Below, piece by piece: positions 27,458 to 33,697 of a stretch of 36,256 bases of DNA; position 1 is the first letter of the stretch, and the number at the start of each line of letters is the position of its first letter. The DNA is from Flavobacteriaceae bacterium (lineage in GTDB: Bacteria > Bacteroidota > Bacteroidia > Flavobacteriales > Flavobacteriaceae), in the NCBI GenBank assembly GCA_020346245.1, contig CP070778.1, positions 1,272,033 to 1,308,288 on the forward strand. Direction: 5' to 3'. Position numbers and translations under genes: made by a program. The notes beneath the pieces were generated by a model. The model was not told where the DNA came from, did not search any database, and was given only the letters and a program-made list of their open reading frames with translations.

Positions 27458-28432
27458 CTATTCAGGTTTTTCAACAGATTGGTACTCATTGTAATTTTCC
27501 AGACCTTTATCGAAATCCACAAGCCTGTCAACCGGAGGCAAATAATATACACTTGGGGCAGTACCTAATTCTTCTAATAATCGATACCCAGCTTTATCTG
27601 TTAATAATTTACTTAAACGTAAAGTTTCCTCTCCATTGGTAACAGTATCTTCATATTTATCTCCGAAATAGAATACGCCATTTGGGCAGGCTGTGACACA
27701 GTGTGGGAGCTCATTATTTTTAATGGTGTGCGGACAAAAATCACATTTGTCAACTGTACCCATTCGACTAGGCATCCCGGCATAGTCAGGAGAAGGTGCT
27801 TCACCACCCAGATGCATAGTAATTTCACTCATTTCACCTTGTTTAGGTTCTTCCCAGTTAAAAACCCGTATAGAATATGGGCAGGCAGCCATACAAAAAC
27901 GGCATCCAATGCATCGTTCGTTATCAATTAATACCAGGCCATCCTTTCTTTTAAAAGTGGCATCTACCGGGCATACAGTAACACAGGCCGGTTGATCACA
28001 GTGCATGCAGGTTCTTGGCATCCAGTATGGCGCTGTGTCCTTGGATTCCTGCATCTTGTGAACTTTCAGCCACGCATTCTCACCTGTAATATAATGGTGT
28101 TTATTACAGGCAATAACGCATTTTAGTGCATTCTTGCATTTGGCCAGGTCAATGACCATTACAAACTTTCGGTTGGGTATACCTTCCCTAACATTATATT
28201 TAGTATCGTGGTCTTCAGAATGATGTACTTCCATAACCTCCGAGGAGTCTATTTCAATCAATGTGCCATCAGTGGTCATTAATTCCATTTTCTCACCAGA
28301 ATCAGATATGGTTTTCGCATTTAAGTTAGAAGTGATTTTAGAAATCCCCAAACCACCTAGAGCAGCGGCAATCCCAACTTTTAATCCCTTATCAAGAAAT
28401 TTCCTTCGTTCTTTTTTTGTAGTATCGCCCAT
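27458..28432 (-). CDS. Tat-exported ferredoxin-like Fe-S protein, operon II
   Basis: A 324-residue paralogue of 21140-22054. The Tat signal has RRKFLDKG (9-16), followed by LMTTDGTLIEIDSSEV. The Cys motifs are CKNALKCVIAC, CMHCDQPACVTVC, CIGCRFCMAAC, and CDFCPHTIKNNELPHCVTAC. As in the operon I copy, the first motif has Ala where the second Cys is expected, so the altered cluster is a family trait and not a local mutation. It carries a short insertion (about 206-222) between motifs 3 and 4. Predicted periplasmic electron carrier docked on NrfD. Confidence 0.9.
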   Translation of the reverse strand: MGDTTKKERRKFLDKGLKVGIAAALGGLGISKITSNLNAKTISDSGEKMELMTTDGTLIEIDSSEVMEVHHSEDHDTKYNVREGIPNRKFVMVIDLAKCKNALKCVIACNKHHYITGENAWLKVHKMQESKDTAPYWMPRTCMHCDQPACVTVCPVDATFKRKDGLVLIDNERCIGCRFCMAACPYSIRVFNWEEPKQGEMSEITMHLGGEAPSPDYAGMPSRMGTVDKCDFCPHTIKNNELPHCVTACPNGVFYFGDKYEDTVTNGEETLRLSKLLTDKAGYRLLEELGTAPSVYYLPPVDRLVDFDKGLENYNEYQSVEKPE

Positions 28433-28454
28433 TATCAGAATTACTTAATTACCC

Positions 28455-28721
28455 TTAGATTTTTTTACCCAACCAGTTAAGGAAGGAGGTATTCGAAATA
28501 TTTTTCTTTAAAACCTTTGAACTTTTCAGCGCTTTTACTTTAACCTTTACAGTAGTACCATCCGGTTTCAAGAGAGTTTCATACTCTTCTTCTTCAGGAA
28601 GATCTGAAAGGCTGGAATGTTCTTGATTAAATCCAAAAAACGGCATTAAGAAAGTACCTCCCAATATGGGCAGGATTCGTCTTCTTGATATTTTATGCCG
28701 GTTTTTGGATTTATCTTTCAT
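28455..28721 (-). CDS. Small Tat-exported protein sharing the Fe-S proteins' DG strand
   Basis: An 88-residue protein with a twin-arginine signal (SRRRILPILGG, 13-23) and no Cys, so it cannot bind Fe-S. After an acidic stretch it has LLKPDGTTVKVKVKALKSS, similar to LLTTDGKLVQV and LMTTDGTLIEI, which follow the Tat signals of the two Fe-S proteins. It looks like a free-standing version of their N-terminal segment. It is 22 bp before the operon II Fe-S gene. Possible roles are assembly factor, Tat escort or small structural subunit; this is inference. Confidence 0.7.
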   Translation of the reverse strand: MKDKSKNRHKISRRRILPILGGTFLMPFFGFNQEHSSLSDLPEEEEYETLLKPDGTTVKVKVKALKSSKVLKKNISNTSFLNWLGKKI

Positions 28722-28763
28722 ACTTTTCTGTTCAGGAATTTCTGTTTTTATGGTTAATGCACA

Positions 28764-29660
28764 TTAAAAGTTATAGAGTCTTGTAATATTAAATCCTATT
28801 AAGATATCTCCGGCAAAAAAATCATGATTATTAAACATATAATTCTTTTGTGGCACAATACCGTTGTAGTTACCAATTATTAGCTGAAAAACGTGACTAG
28901 AGGTTCTGAACTCTGCACCTAATCCTATACCTGGTTTGGGATAAAAACGACCATTCTCAGGAAATAAATGATGGGTAAATGGCTGGGAGTAGTCCACAAT
29001 AATGGCCGTTTGAGGGCTTACCTTTAAACGAGCACTAAGGGCAATAGCAAACTTATCATTCCTATTGTATGTAAAGTATTCTGAGGGTACTCCAGTTGGT
29101 ATTGATGACTGTTTTACTTTATTGTAATGGGAAATACTGGGCGCTATCTGCATTGAAAAGCCAGGGGTAAACCGCTTTGCTATAATAACCTGATGAAAAA
29201 AGGAATAGCGATCCTGGTCATTAACAAAATTTTCTTTGCCACTGGCATCAATAGCGAAATTACCGTAGTAAGAAACACTAACTGGCATTTCATTACCACG
29301 GGTTTGTCTTAAGAGTGCCACTTTCCAGTTGAAATCCTGTAACCGGTCAAATTTGGTAGTTCCGAATCCCAGCGTTACTCTGTCATGAACGGCATAGGAT
29401 ACGCCTATTCTGATATTAGATGGCGCCCATATACCTATCAAATCATTTGTTCCTCCATTGAATGTTCCAAACCTGTGCGCCATTTGTATCTCCATGGTGT
29501 TTTTACTGTAGAGTACATTGGTTGGGTTATCAATGATCCAGGCACCTTCAAATGCAGCTCTTTCCAATTTTACAGGTACGGTATCTTTAACTTTTTCCTG
29601 AGCGAAGATCAAGAAGGGGCTAAATAAAAATACACAAAGGATTTTTTTATAGTTTTTCAT
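28764..29660 (-). CDS. Outer-membrane beta-barrel protein (DUF5777-like)
   Basis: A 298-residue protein with a Sec signal ending LIFAQEK. The mature part is made of alternating amphipathic strands (EIQMAHRFGTF, VTLGFGTTKF, FFHQVIIAKRF, FSMQIAPSISHY, HVFQLIIGNYNG) and ends in Phe, the usual last residue of outer-membrane barrels. It resembles DUF5777 barrels that I associate with cytochrome gene clusters in Bacteroidota; I recall that link and could not check it. Adjacent monohaem and hexahaem lipoprotein genes raise the possibility that it forms the pore of an electron conduit. Confidence 0.72.
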   Translation of the reverse strand: MKNYKKILCVFLFSPFLIFAQEKVKDTVPVKLERAAFEGAWIIDNPTNVLYSKNTMEIQMAHRFGTFNGGTNDLIGIWAPSNIRIGVSYAVHDRVTLGFGTTKFDRLQDFNWKVALLRQTRGNEMPVSVSYYGNFAIDASGKENFVNDQDRYSFFHQVIIAKRFTPGFSMQIAPSISHYNKVKQSSIPTGVPSEYFTYNRNDKFAIALSARLKVSPQTAIIVDYSQPFTHHLFPENGRFYPKPGIGLGAEFRTSSHVFQLIIGNYNGIVPQKNYMFNNHDFFAGDILIGFNITRLYNF

Positions 29661-29675
29661 TTCTCATGTTTTTAT

Positions 29676-30056
29676 TTAGTTATTCTCGGCCCCCTGGTCT
29701 ATCCAGCCTTTTATTAAGGCAATTTCATCTACATCCAAAGTAAAACCGGGATCAGGCTGATGACCTATACCTGGTAGTTTTTGATAAAATTCAGAATTCT
29801 CAGCATCTCCTGCGATAACATATTCAGGTACAATTGCGTTATAGGAATTACCCTCTCTTAAATCAGGATTTGCAACAGAAGCGTTATGGCAGCCAATACA
29901 GTTTGCGGTAAATATGGGTTGTATGTCATCTTGAAATGAAACTATCTGATCCTCCGGTATTTCTGGAATCTCTTCTATATATAGTTCATCATAATAACAT
30001 GAAAAACACATTAAACTTAGACTGCTTACCAGAGCTAATCGAAATAGTTTTTTCAT
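29676..30056 (-). CDS. Monohaem cytochrome c lipoprotein, operon II
   Basis: A 126-residue lipoprotein (signal ending LMCFSC, lipid Cys near residue 20) with VSFQDDIQPIFTANCIGCHN, the opening of the planctomycete-type cytochrome c domain, then DLREGNSYNAI. One CIGCH haem motif; no strong axial Met is evident after it, so bis-His or another ligand is possible. Located 15 bp before the outer-membrane barrel gene and 144 bp after the hexahaem gene. Confidence 0.82.
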   Translation of the reverse strand: MKKLFRLALVSSLSLMCFSCYYDELYIEEIPEIPEDQIVSFQDDIQPIFTANCIGCHNASVANPDLREGNSYNAIVPEYVIAGDAENSEFYQKLPGIGHQPDPGFTLDVDEIALIKGWIDQGAENN

Positions 30057-30200
30057 TTTGTTTTTGTTGTTTAATCAGCCCTTCGCTCTCATATATTTTC
30101 CTTCTTAAGAAAAGCACGAGATTGTATCCAAAGAACCGGGGAAAACCTCCATTATGTTTTGCCATATGATTTTTGCCAAAGCATAATGAAGATCCCACTA

Positions 30201-31286
30201 TTAATTTTGTAAAGCTTCAATAGAGTTTTTAAGCAATGCCCTCGTATAGGCAGGGTTATGTACCCCTTTACTTTGATCTTCCAGCAAGGTCCTGTAATTC
30301 CATGCGGCCTGGGCCAATTTAGCGGAATACGTTCCGGGAACATAGTATCCATCCTCGTCGAACATATTATTGGCAGCTAGAAGGGCTTCTAAAGTAGCCA
30401 TATCCGCAGAGAATCCATTCATTTCATCAGGAGCTCCAGCGGGATGGCAAGTGATACAAGCTTCATCTTTCGGAATCCAGGAATGTAATCCCTGGTTAAT
30501 GTCGGCAGATTCTCCCATATGACAATTTACACACGAAGATCCTGTTCTGTGTGGGAAGGTTCCCACACCCGGGTAAGGTTCAGAACCTGCAATATTGGCT
30601 CCCATGATTCCTTCAAGCATTGTAGCTTGAGGTCCGTGGTGAGGACCAAACCGTTTGGACGTAATTTCATAATCTCCTGTACTAGACGGAATCTCATAGC
30701 TGTTTCTTGGTTGGTGACATGTAATACAGTTGTTACTGGCGTTACCAAAATCAATTACGGTAGCTGAATCAATAACCAGAGTTACCGCATTAAAATTTCG
30801 TAATGCATAATCGTAACCGTCATTTTCAAAATCAAAGCTGCTGTGTTTGTCATGACATGTTGTACAGTATAATGGAGAAGCGTTGGGATATGGGTTAATA
30901 GTATCATATACTGCAAAGCCCAGAGAATCAACACCAATTAAATCTAAGGTATATTCCCTGACTGACCCGGTAGTTATATAATCTACGTACCCCTCCTCAG
31001 AGTGGCATTGTGCACAATCTTCTCTCGGAGCAGCAAAACTAACAAAGCCTGTGCCGTGTTTTGATAATTCCCAGGAAGCAAACAAAGGTTCTCTGTTTTC
31101 ATTGGAGTGGCAACTAACACAAGAGGCCGTGCCGTCAACCCCGTCTACACCGTCAATTCCGTCAATACCATCAATACCATCTGCCCCATCTGCCCCTGGA
31201 GGACCTATAGCGTCACTGGTACATTGAACACACAGTAAAGCTGATGCAAAAACCATCAGATAACCTAATAATTTTAAATTTTTCAT
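30201..31286 (-). CDS. Hexahaem c-type cytochrome lipoprotein with collagen-like linker
   Basis: A 361-residue protein. The signal runs to Cys19 or Cys22 (likely lipidated). Residues 28-52 are eight Gly-X-Y triplets (GPP, GAD, GAD, GID three times, GVD twice). Six haem motifs follow at 56-60, 91-95, 141-145, 187-191, 252-256 and 277-281 (CVSCH, CAQCH, CTTCH, CITCH, CVNCH, CITCH). Additional His residues (SKHGTG, DKHSS, GPHHGP, GLHSW) could be distal ligands. The C-terminal 70 residues are helical without haem. First gene of operon II; the Crp/Fnr-like site at 31353-31366 lies upstream. Multihaem lipoproteins of this kind act as periplasmic or surface electron relays. Confidence 0.9.
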   Translation of the reverse strand: MKNLKLLGYLMVFASALLCVQCTSDAIGPPGADGADGIDGIDGIDGVDGVDGTASCVSCHSNENREPLFASWELSKHGTGFVSFAAPREDCAQCHSEEGYVDYITTGSVREYTLDLIGVDSLGFAVYDTINPYPNASPLYCTTCHDKHSSFDFENDGYDYALRNFNAVTLVIDSATVIDFGNASNNCITCHQPRNSYEIPSSTGDYEITSKRFGPHHGPQATMLEGIMGANIAGSEPYPGVGTFPHRTGSSCVNCHMGESADINQGLHSWIPKDEACITCHPAGAPDEMNGFSADMATLEALLAANNMFDEDGYYVPGTYSAKLAQAAWNYRTLLEDQSKGVHNPAYTRALLKNSIEALQN

Positions 31287-31322
31287 AAGACTGTCTATTT
31301 AACCGGTTTATTAATCTTCTGT

Positions 31323-31330
31323 TAAAAGTA
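31323..31330 (-). promoter_or_regulatory. Candidate -7 box of respiratory operon II
   Basis: TACTTTTA on the minus strand, one mismatch from TAnnTTTG, 37 bp before the hexahaem gene. Its last base is 36.5 nt from the centre of the palindrome at 31353-31366, exactly as in operon I. A weak box is what one expects for an activator-dependent promoter. Confidence 0.5.
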
Positions 31331-31351
31331 TGACAGCAAATACTATTTTTT

Positions 31352-31374
31352 TATGACAAATATCATGTTTTTAA
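31352..31374. promoter_or_regulatory. Crp/Fnr-like palindrome upstream of operon II
   Basis: ATGACAAATATCAT (31353-31366) preceded by T and followed by GTTTTTAA. It is an imperfect palindrome that matches the operon I site at 20 of 23 positions. Likely the same regulator serves both operons. Confidence 0.6.
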
Positions 31375-31438
31375 AAAGTTAAAACACACAAAATCAATGT
31401 GTTATAAATAGTTGCCAATTTTCAATATTCTTTTGAAC

Positions 31439-31452
31439 GTAACTAAGGTTAC
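31439..31452. promoter_or_regulatory. Palindrome GTAAC-N4-GTTAC
   Basis: GTAACTAAGGTTAC is a 5+5 inverted repeat with a 4-nt spacer, in the divergent gap between operon II and the tRNA promoter. A second repeat TACCA-N5-TGGTA lies at 31472-31486. The geometry could suit a Crp/Fnr-family dimer, but no function can be shown. Confidence 0.3.
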
Positions 31453-31518
31453 AAACTTATATTTATTTGGATACCAAATAATGGTAATGAAGAACAGGGC
31501 ATTTAAAATAAACTTTGC

Positions 31519-31526
31519 TATTTTTG
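31519..31526 (+). promoter_or_regulatory. Promoter -7 box of the tRNA-Pro/GIY-YIG unit
   Basis: TATTTTTG, a perfect TAnnTTTG, 13 bp before the tRNA-like sequence at 31539. It is the only good promoter ahead of both the GIY-YIG gene and the intact tRNA-Pro, which suggests that it is the original tRNA promoter. Confidence 0.6.
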
Positions 31527-31538
31527 CGGTCTTAATTT

Positions 31539-31609
31539 CGGGATGTGGCTTGTTCCCACCGGTGTCGGGACAGGCTGGTAGCGTATCCCGCCCCGGCGGG
31601 ATGGTCGCA
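31539..31609 (+). pseudogene. Scrambled tRNA-Pro-like sequence
   Basis: Starts with CGGGATGTGGC, identical to the 5' end of the intact tRNA-Pro at 31858. It later has CTGGTAGCGTA (31575-31585, identical to the tRNA D arm) and TGGTCGCA (31602-31609, identical to the variable region). Between them the D-arm start is replaced by a 24-nt insert. The anticodon arm is replaced by a 6-bp hairpin TCCCGC-CCCG-GCGGGA (31586-31601). No T arm or 3' acceptor strand follows; the GIY-YIG gene starts 6 bp later. It cannot fold as a tRNA and looks like a remodelled leader or the trace of an insertion into tRNA-Pro. Confidence 0.65.
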
Positions 31610-31615
31610 TAAAAA

Positions 31616-31852
31616 ATGAGCAATGAAGTTTATATATTATATAGTAAGAAATTAGACGGATATTATGTTGGGCAGACTAATAATATTGAAAAGCGACTTA
31701 ATGTTCATAATACTGGGGGAAAGAAATATACATCACGTGGAATTCCTTGGATACTAATTAGAAGTTACAAGTGCAGAAGTCGTTCTGAAGCAGTTCGATT
31801 AGAAATGAAAATAAAAATACGCGGTATTAGGAGATTTATAGAAGACAACTAA
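31616..31852 (+). CDS. Small GIY-YIG nuclease-domain protein
   Basis: A 78-residue single-domain protein. VYILYSKKLDGYYVGQTNN carries the GIY-YIG core (here VYI and YVG), KRLNVHN the conserved Arg, and SEAVRLEMKIK the metal-binding Glu with the trailing basic helix. Such UvrC-N-like proteins are abundant in Bacteroidota and often annotated as excinuclease or endonuclease; substrates are mostly unknown. It begins at an ATG directly after the tRNA-like sequence and ends 5 bp before tRNA-Pro, so it shares their transcript. Position suggests a mobile or homing-type gene lodged in the tRNA unit. Confidence 0.85.
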   Translation: MSNEVYILYSKKLDGYYVGQTNNIEKRLNVHNTGGKKYTSRGIPWILIRSYKCRSRSEAVRLEMKIKIRGIRRFIEDN

Positions 31853-31857
31853 TTAAT

Positions 31858-31931
31858 CGGGATGTGGCGCAGTCTGGTAGCGTACACGGCTGGGGGCCGT
31901 GTGGTCGCAGGTTCAAATCCTGTCATCCCGA
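31858..31931 (+). tRNA. tRNA-Pro (GGG)
   Basis: A 74-nt cloverleaf. Acceptor arms are CGGGATG (31858-31864) and CATCCCG (31924-31930) with A discriminator. The D arm has CTGGTAGCG. Anticodon stem CACGG/CCGTG encloses the loop CTGGGGG, giving anticodon GGG after U33. The T arm is CAGGTTCAAATCCTG. CCA is not encoded. The gene lies 5 bp after the GIY-YIG stop and is followed by a terminator at 31955-31997. Confidence 0.95.
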
Positions 31932-31954
31932 CGAACCACTGTTTAGTGGATATC

Positions 31955-31997
31955 AAAGTGCTGTTAACTGACTGGTTTACAGTGCTTTTAATTTTTG
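31955..31997 (+). terminator. Terminator of the GIY-YIG/tRNA-Pro transcript
   Basis: AAAGTGCTGT (31955-31964) pairs with ACAGTGCTTT (31979-31988) through eight Watson-Crick and two G-U pairs, and the inner loop can pair further. TTTTAATTTTT follows. A smaller hairpin CCACT-GTTT-AGTGG at 31936-31949 lies between the tRNA and this stem. Beyond it, 31998-32180 shows nothing I can identify. Confidence 0.7.
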
Positions 31998-32180
31998 ATG
32001 ATTTCATCCGATATTATCTAATATCAAATAAAAGATGTAGAGTTGGGTGAATGGATCGGTACGCTAGTTGTGCATAATTTTGATAGGAGATAAGGCTATT
32101 TAGGGTCGTCTTTGCAAACATGGTTAGTTTAATTCAAAAGATGAATAATTTACATTTACTATGCACTTTGTCAAAATGAA

Positions 32181-32217
32181 TGCCAACGGTCAAGTATATG
32201 AACCGTTTTAATGGATT
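32181..32217. repeat. Cassette-type repeat A, downstream of the serine hydrolase gene
   Basis: Contains the inverted repeat AACGGT (32185-32190) and ACCGTT (32202-32207) around CAAGTATATGA, followed by TTTAATGGATT. It aligns with repeats at 33655-33697 and 34945-34990, which also lie just past stop codons of leftward genes. Confidence 0.6.
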
Positions 32218-32246
32218 ATATATATTGTTGCTAGGGGTTATTAATT

Positions 32247-33392
32247 TTATTCTGTTAAATTGAAAGAGGTGTATATCTTTTTGAGAACAGCTTCCGCATT
32301 ATTCTCAATGTCCCATTTATTGTAATTCCCTGAAGTTGTTACAACAACCAAATCATTCTTTTGGTCAAAAAAGATTCTCTGGTCTCCATTTCCTACAGCA
32401 GCGGGTATTTTCAATATATTTCCGTCAACATCAATATTGAAAATCCAAAACTGAAATCCATAACCTCCAAACGATAATTCAAGGCTAGATTTGAATGACT
32501 CTTGAATCCATCTTTTAGGAATAATTTGCACTTCTCCCCATTTACCTCCATTGTGATATAAAACACCAAACTTCAACATATCTCGTGATGTTAATCTTAA
32601 ACCAGATGCAGCTGCTGGGGAATTTGTTGATGGCGAAATTGTCCATTCCGAATTCTCAATTCCTATAGGTTTAAATAGAAACTCTTTTGCAAATTCATGA
32701 ATATTTTGGCCAGATACCCTTTGAATTAGCTCGGCAAGTAATTCAGTAGTACCACCATTATATTTCCAAGCGGTTCCAGGTTTAGCCTCTAACTCTCTAC
32801 TTAATACGAAGCCAATTCCATCCTCGCTATTAATCATTTGAATCTCGCTGTTTTCCGGATTGTCATATGGAACTTCTTCATTCCATTTTAACCCAGAGGT
32901 CATAGTCAATAGATGATTAATTGTTATTTCCTCTCTTCCTTCATTATTAAACTGTTGGTAATCTTTGAAAAAATCAAAAATAGGTTGGTCAACACTTTTT
33001 ATTTTTCCTTGTGATATAGCTATACCAATACAAGCCGAAACAATACTTTTCGAAACACTTCGCATATCATGAAGAACTGTGTCATTGTGCTCAACTGTTC
33101 CAAGATCATTTCCCCAATTCTCATCCTTTCCTGAAAAATATTCCTCTAATACCAATTTATCATCTTTATATATCAATAAAGAATGACGATTAGGATAGAA
33201 CCCTGCTTTTATACTATCTATGAGTTCGCTAATAACTTGTTTATCCAAATCAACCTCTTCAAGGGTAGAAGCAGATAGATCGTATTCATGGGATTGATTT
33301 TGATCAGTTGAGTTATTGTCAGAAGTCTGACGGCATCCTATAATCGCATAAACAATAAATAATATTCCAACTAAAATTCTAATGTTTTTCAT
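32247..33392 (-). CDS. Serine hydrolase lipoprotein (class C beta-lactamase-like fold)
   Basis: A 381-residue lipoprotein (signal ends YAIIGCRQ). It has the SxxK nucleophile motif in MRSVSKSIVS, INHLLTMTSGLKW, a Tyr-containing second motif in WKYNGGTTELLAEL, and a C-terminal YGFQFWIFNID beta region. The family (Pfam Beta-lactamase, PF00144) includes D-aminopeptidases, esterases and true beta-lactamases. Nothing here proves antibiotic hydrolysis, and this subfamily is widespread in Bacteroidota with unknown substrates. It is flanked by repeats A and B1 and stands alone, like a cassette cargo gene. Confidence 0.85.
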   Translation of the reverse strand: MKNIRILVGILFIVYAIIGCRQTSDNNSTDQNQSHEYDLSASTLEEVDLDKQVISELIDSIKAGFYPNRHSLLIYKDDKLVLEEYFSGKDENWGNDLGTVEHNDTVLHDMRSVSKSIVSACIGIAISQGKIKSVDQPIFDFFKDYQQFNNEGREEITINHLLTMTSGLKWNEEVPYDNPENSEIQMINSEDGIGFVLSRELEAKPGTAWKYNGGTTELLAELIQRVSGQNIHEFAKEFLFKPIGIENSEWTISPSTNSPAAASGLRLTSRDMLKFGVLYHNGGKWGEVQIIPKRWIQESFKSSLELSFGGYGFQFWIFNIDVDGNILKIPAAVGNGDQRIFFDQKNDLVVVTTSGNYNKWDIENNAEAVLKKIYTSFNLTE

Positions 33393-33411
33393 AATCTGTT
33401 TTTAATGACTA

Positions 33412-33438
33412 CCAACGTTCCGTGTATGGTTTCGTTGG
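33412..33438. repeat. Cassette-type repeat B1
   Basis: CCAACG (33412-33417) and CGTTGG (33433-33438) flank TTCCGTGTATGGTTT, followed by GTTAGC. It sits about 20 bp upstream of the serine hydrolase start. Shares the AACG...GTATA/GTATG...CGTT layout of the other repeats in this region. Confidence 0.55.
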
Positions 33439-33480
33439 GTTAGCTCTAAGATAGGGAATAGGAGAGAAACTGTTGTTAAT

Positions 33481-33505
33481 CAGCAATGAACTATACACGT
33501 TGCTG
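33481..33505. repeat. Cassette-type repeat B2
   Basis: CAGCAA (33481-33486) and TTGCTG (33500-33505) flank TGAACTATACACG. On the minus strand it reads AGCAACGTGTATAGTTC, so it belongs to the same family in the opposite orientation. It lies just past the stop of the regulator fragment at 33517-33645. Confidence 0.5.
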
Positions 33506-33516
33506 CCACACATTGA

Positions 33517-33645
33517 TTAATTAACCGATATAACAACATTTCCTTTTTTATGAGATTGTATAAAGCTTTGATTTGAAAGAACATGAATTTCCTCATTGGT
33601 GAGTTCAATATATTTTGATAGAAAATTAACGATAGGATCTTTCAT
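33517..33645 (-). pseudogene. N-terminal fragment of a Crp/Fnr-family regulator
   Basis: A 42-codon frame reading MKDPIVNFLSKYIELTNEEI and then HVLSNQSFIQSHKKGNVVIS, ending VN and TAA. This is the start of the cyclic-nucleotide-binding-like domain common in Bacteroidota Crp/Fnr regulators. The rest of the sensor domain and the DNA-binding domain are absent. It has its own flanking repeats (B2 after the stop, D about 10 bp before the start), so it appears as a truncated cassette. Unlikely to bind DNA; could be silent or make a short peptide. Confidence 0.65.
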
Positions 33646-33654
33646 GTTATATCT

Positions 33655-33697
33655 TAATGTGGTAACGGTCTGGCTAAACTATGTTTTAATGCGATTT
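33655..33697. repeat. Cassette-type repeat D, at the stop of the zincin-like gene
   Basis: Begins AATGTGGTAACGGTC, ends TTTTAATGCGATT and reaches the stop codon of the gene at 33696. The ends match repeat A (AACGGTC ... TTTTAATGG-ATT) at nearly the same spacing; the middle differs. Confidence 0.55.

Noticed and set aside
18737..31286. Alternative complex III or a Psr/Dms/Ttr-type molybdoenzyme operon.
   Set aside because: No ActB-size or molybdopterin subunit, no second NrfD within one operon, and the Fe-S protein is a separate Tat-exported subunit.
31484..31612. Short open frame that looks like a lipoprotein (MKNRAFKIN..., LISGCGL...).
   Set aside because: It covers the tRNA promoter and the tRNA-Pro-like blocks; the Cys-containing part is simply the translated CGGGATGTGGC sequence, so a coding role is not needed.
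31862..32050. A 62-codon frame on the plus strand.
   Set aside because: It starts inside the intact tRNA-Pro and runs through its terminator.
32247..33392. Calling the gene an antibiotic-resistance beta-lactamase.
   Set aside because: Only the general serine hydrolase fold motifs are visible; most members of this family are not resistance enzymes.
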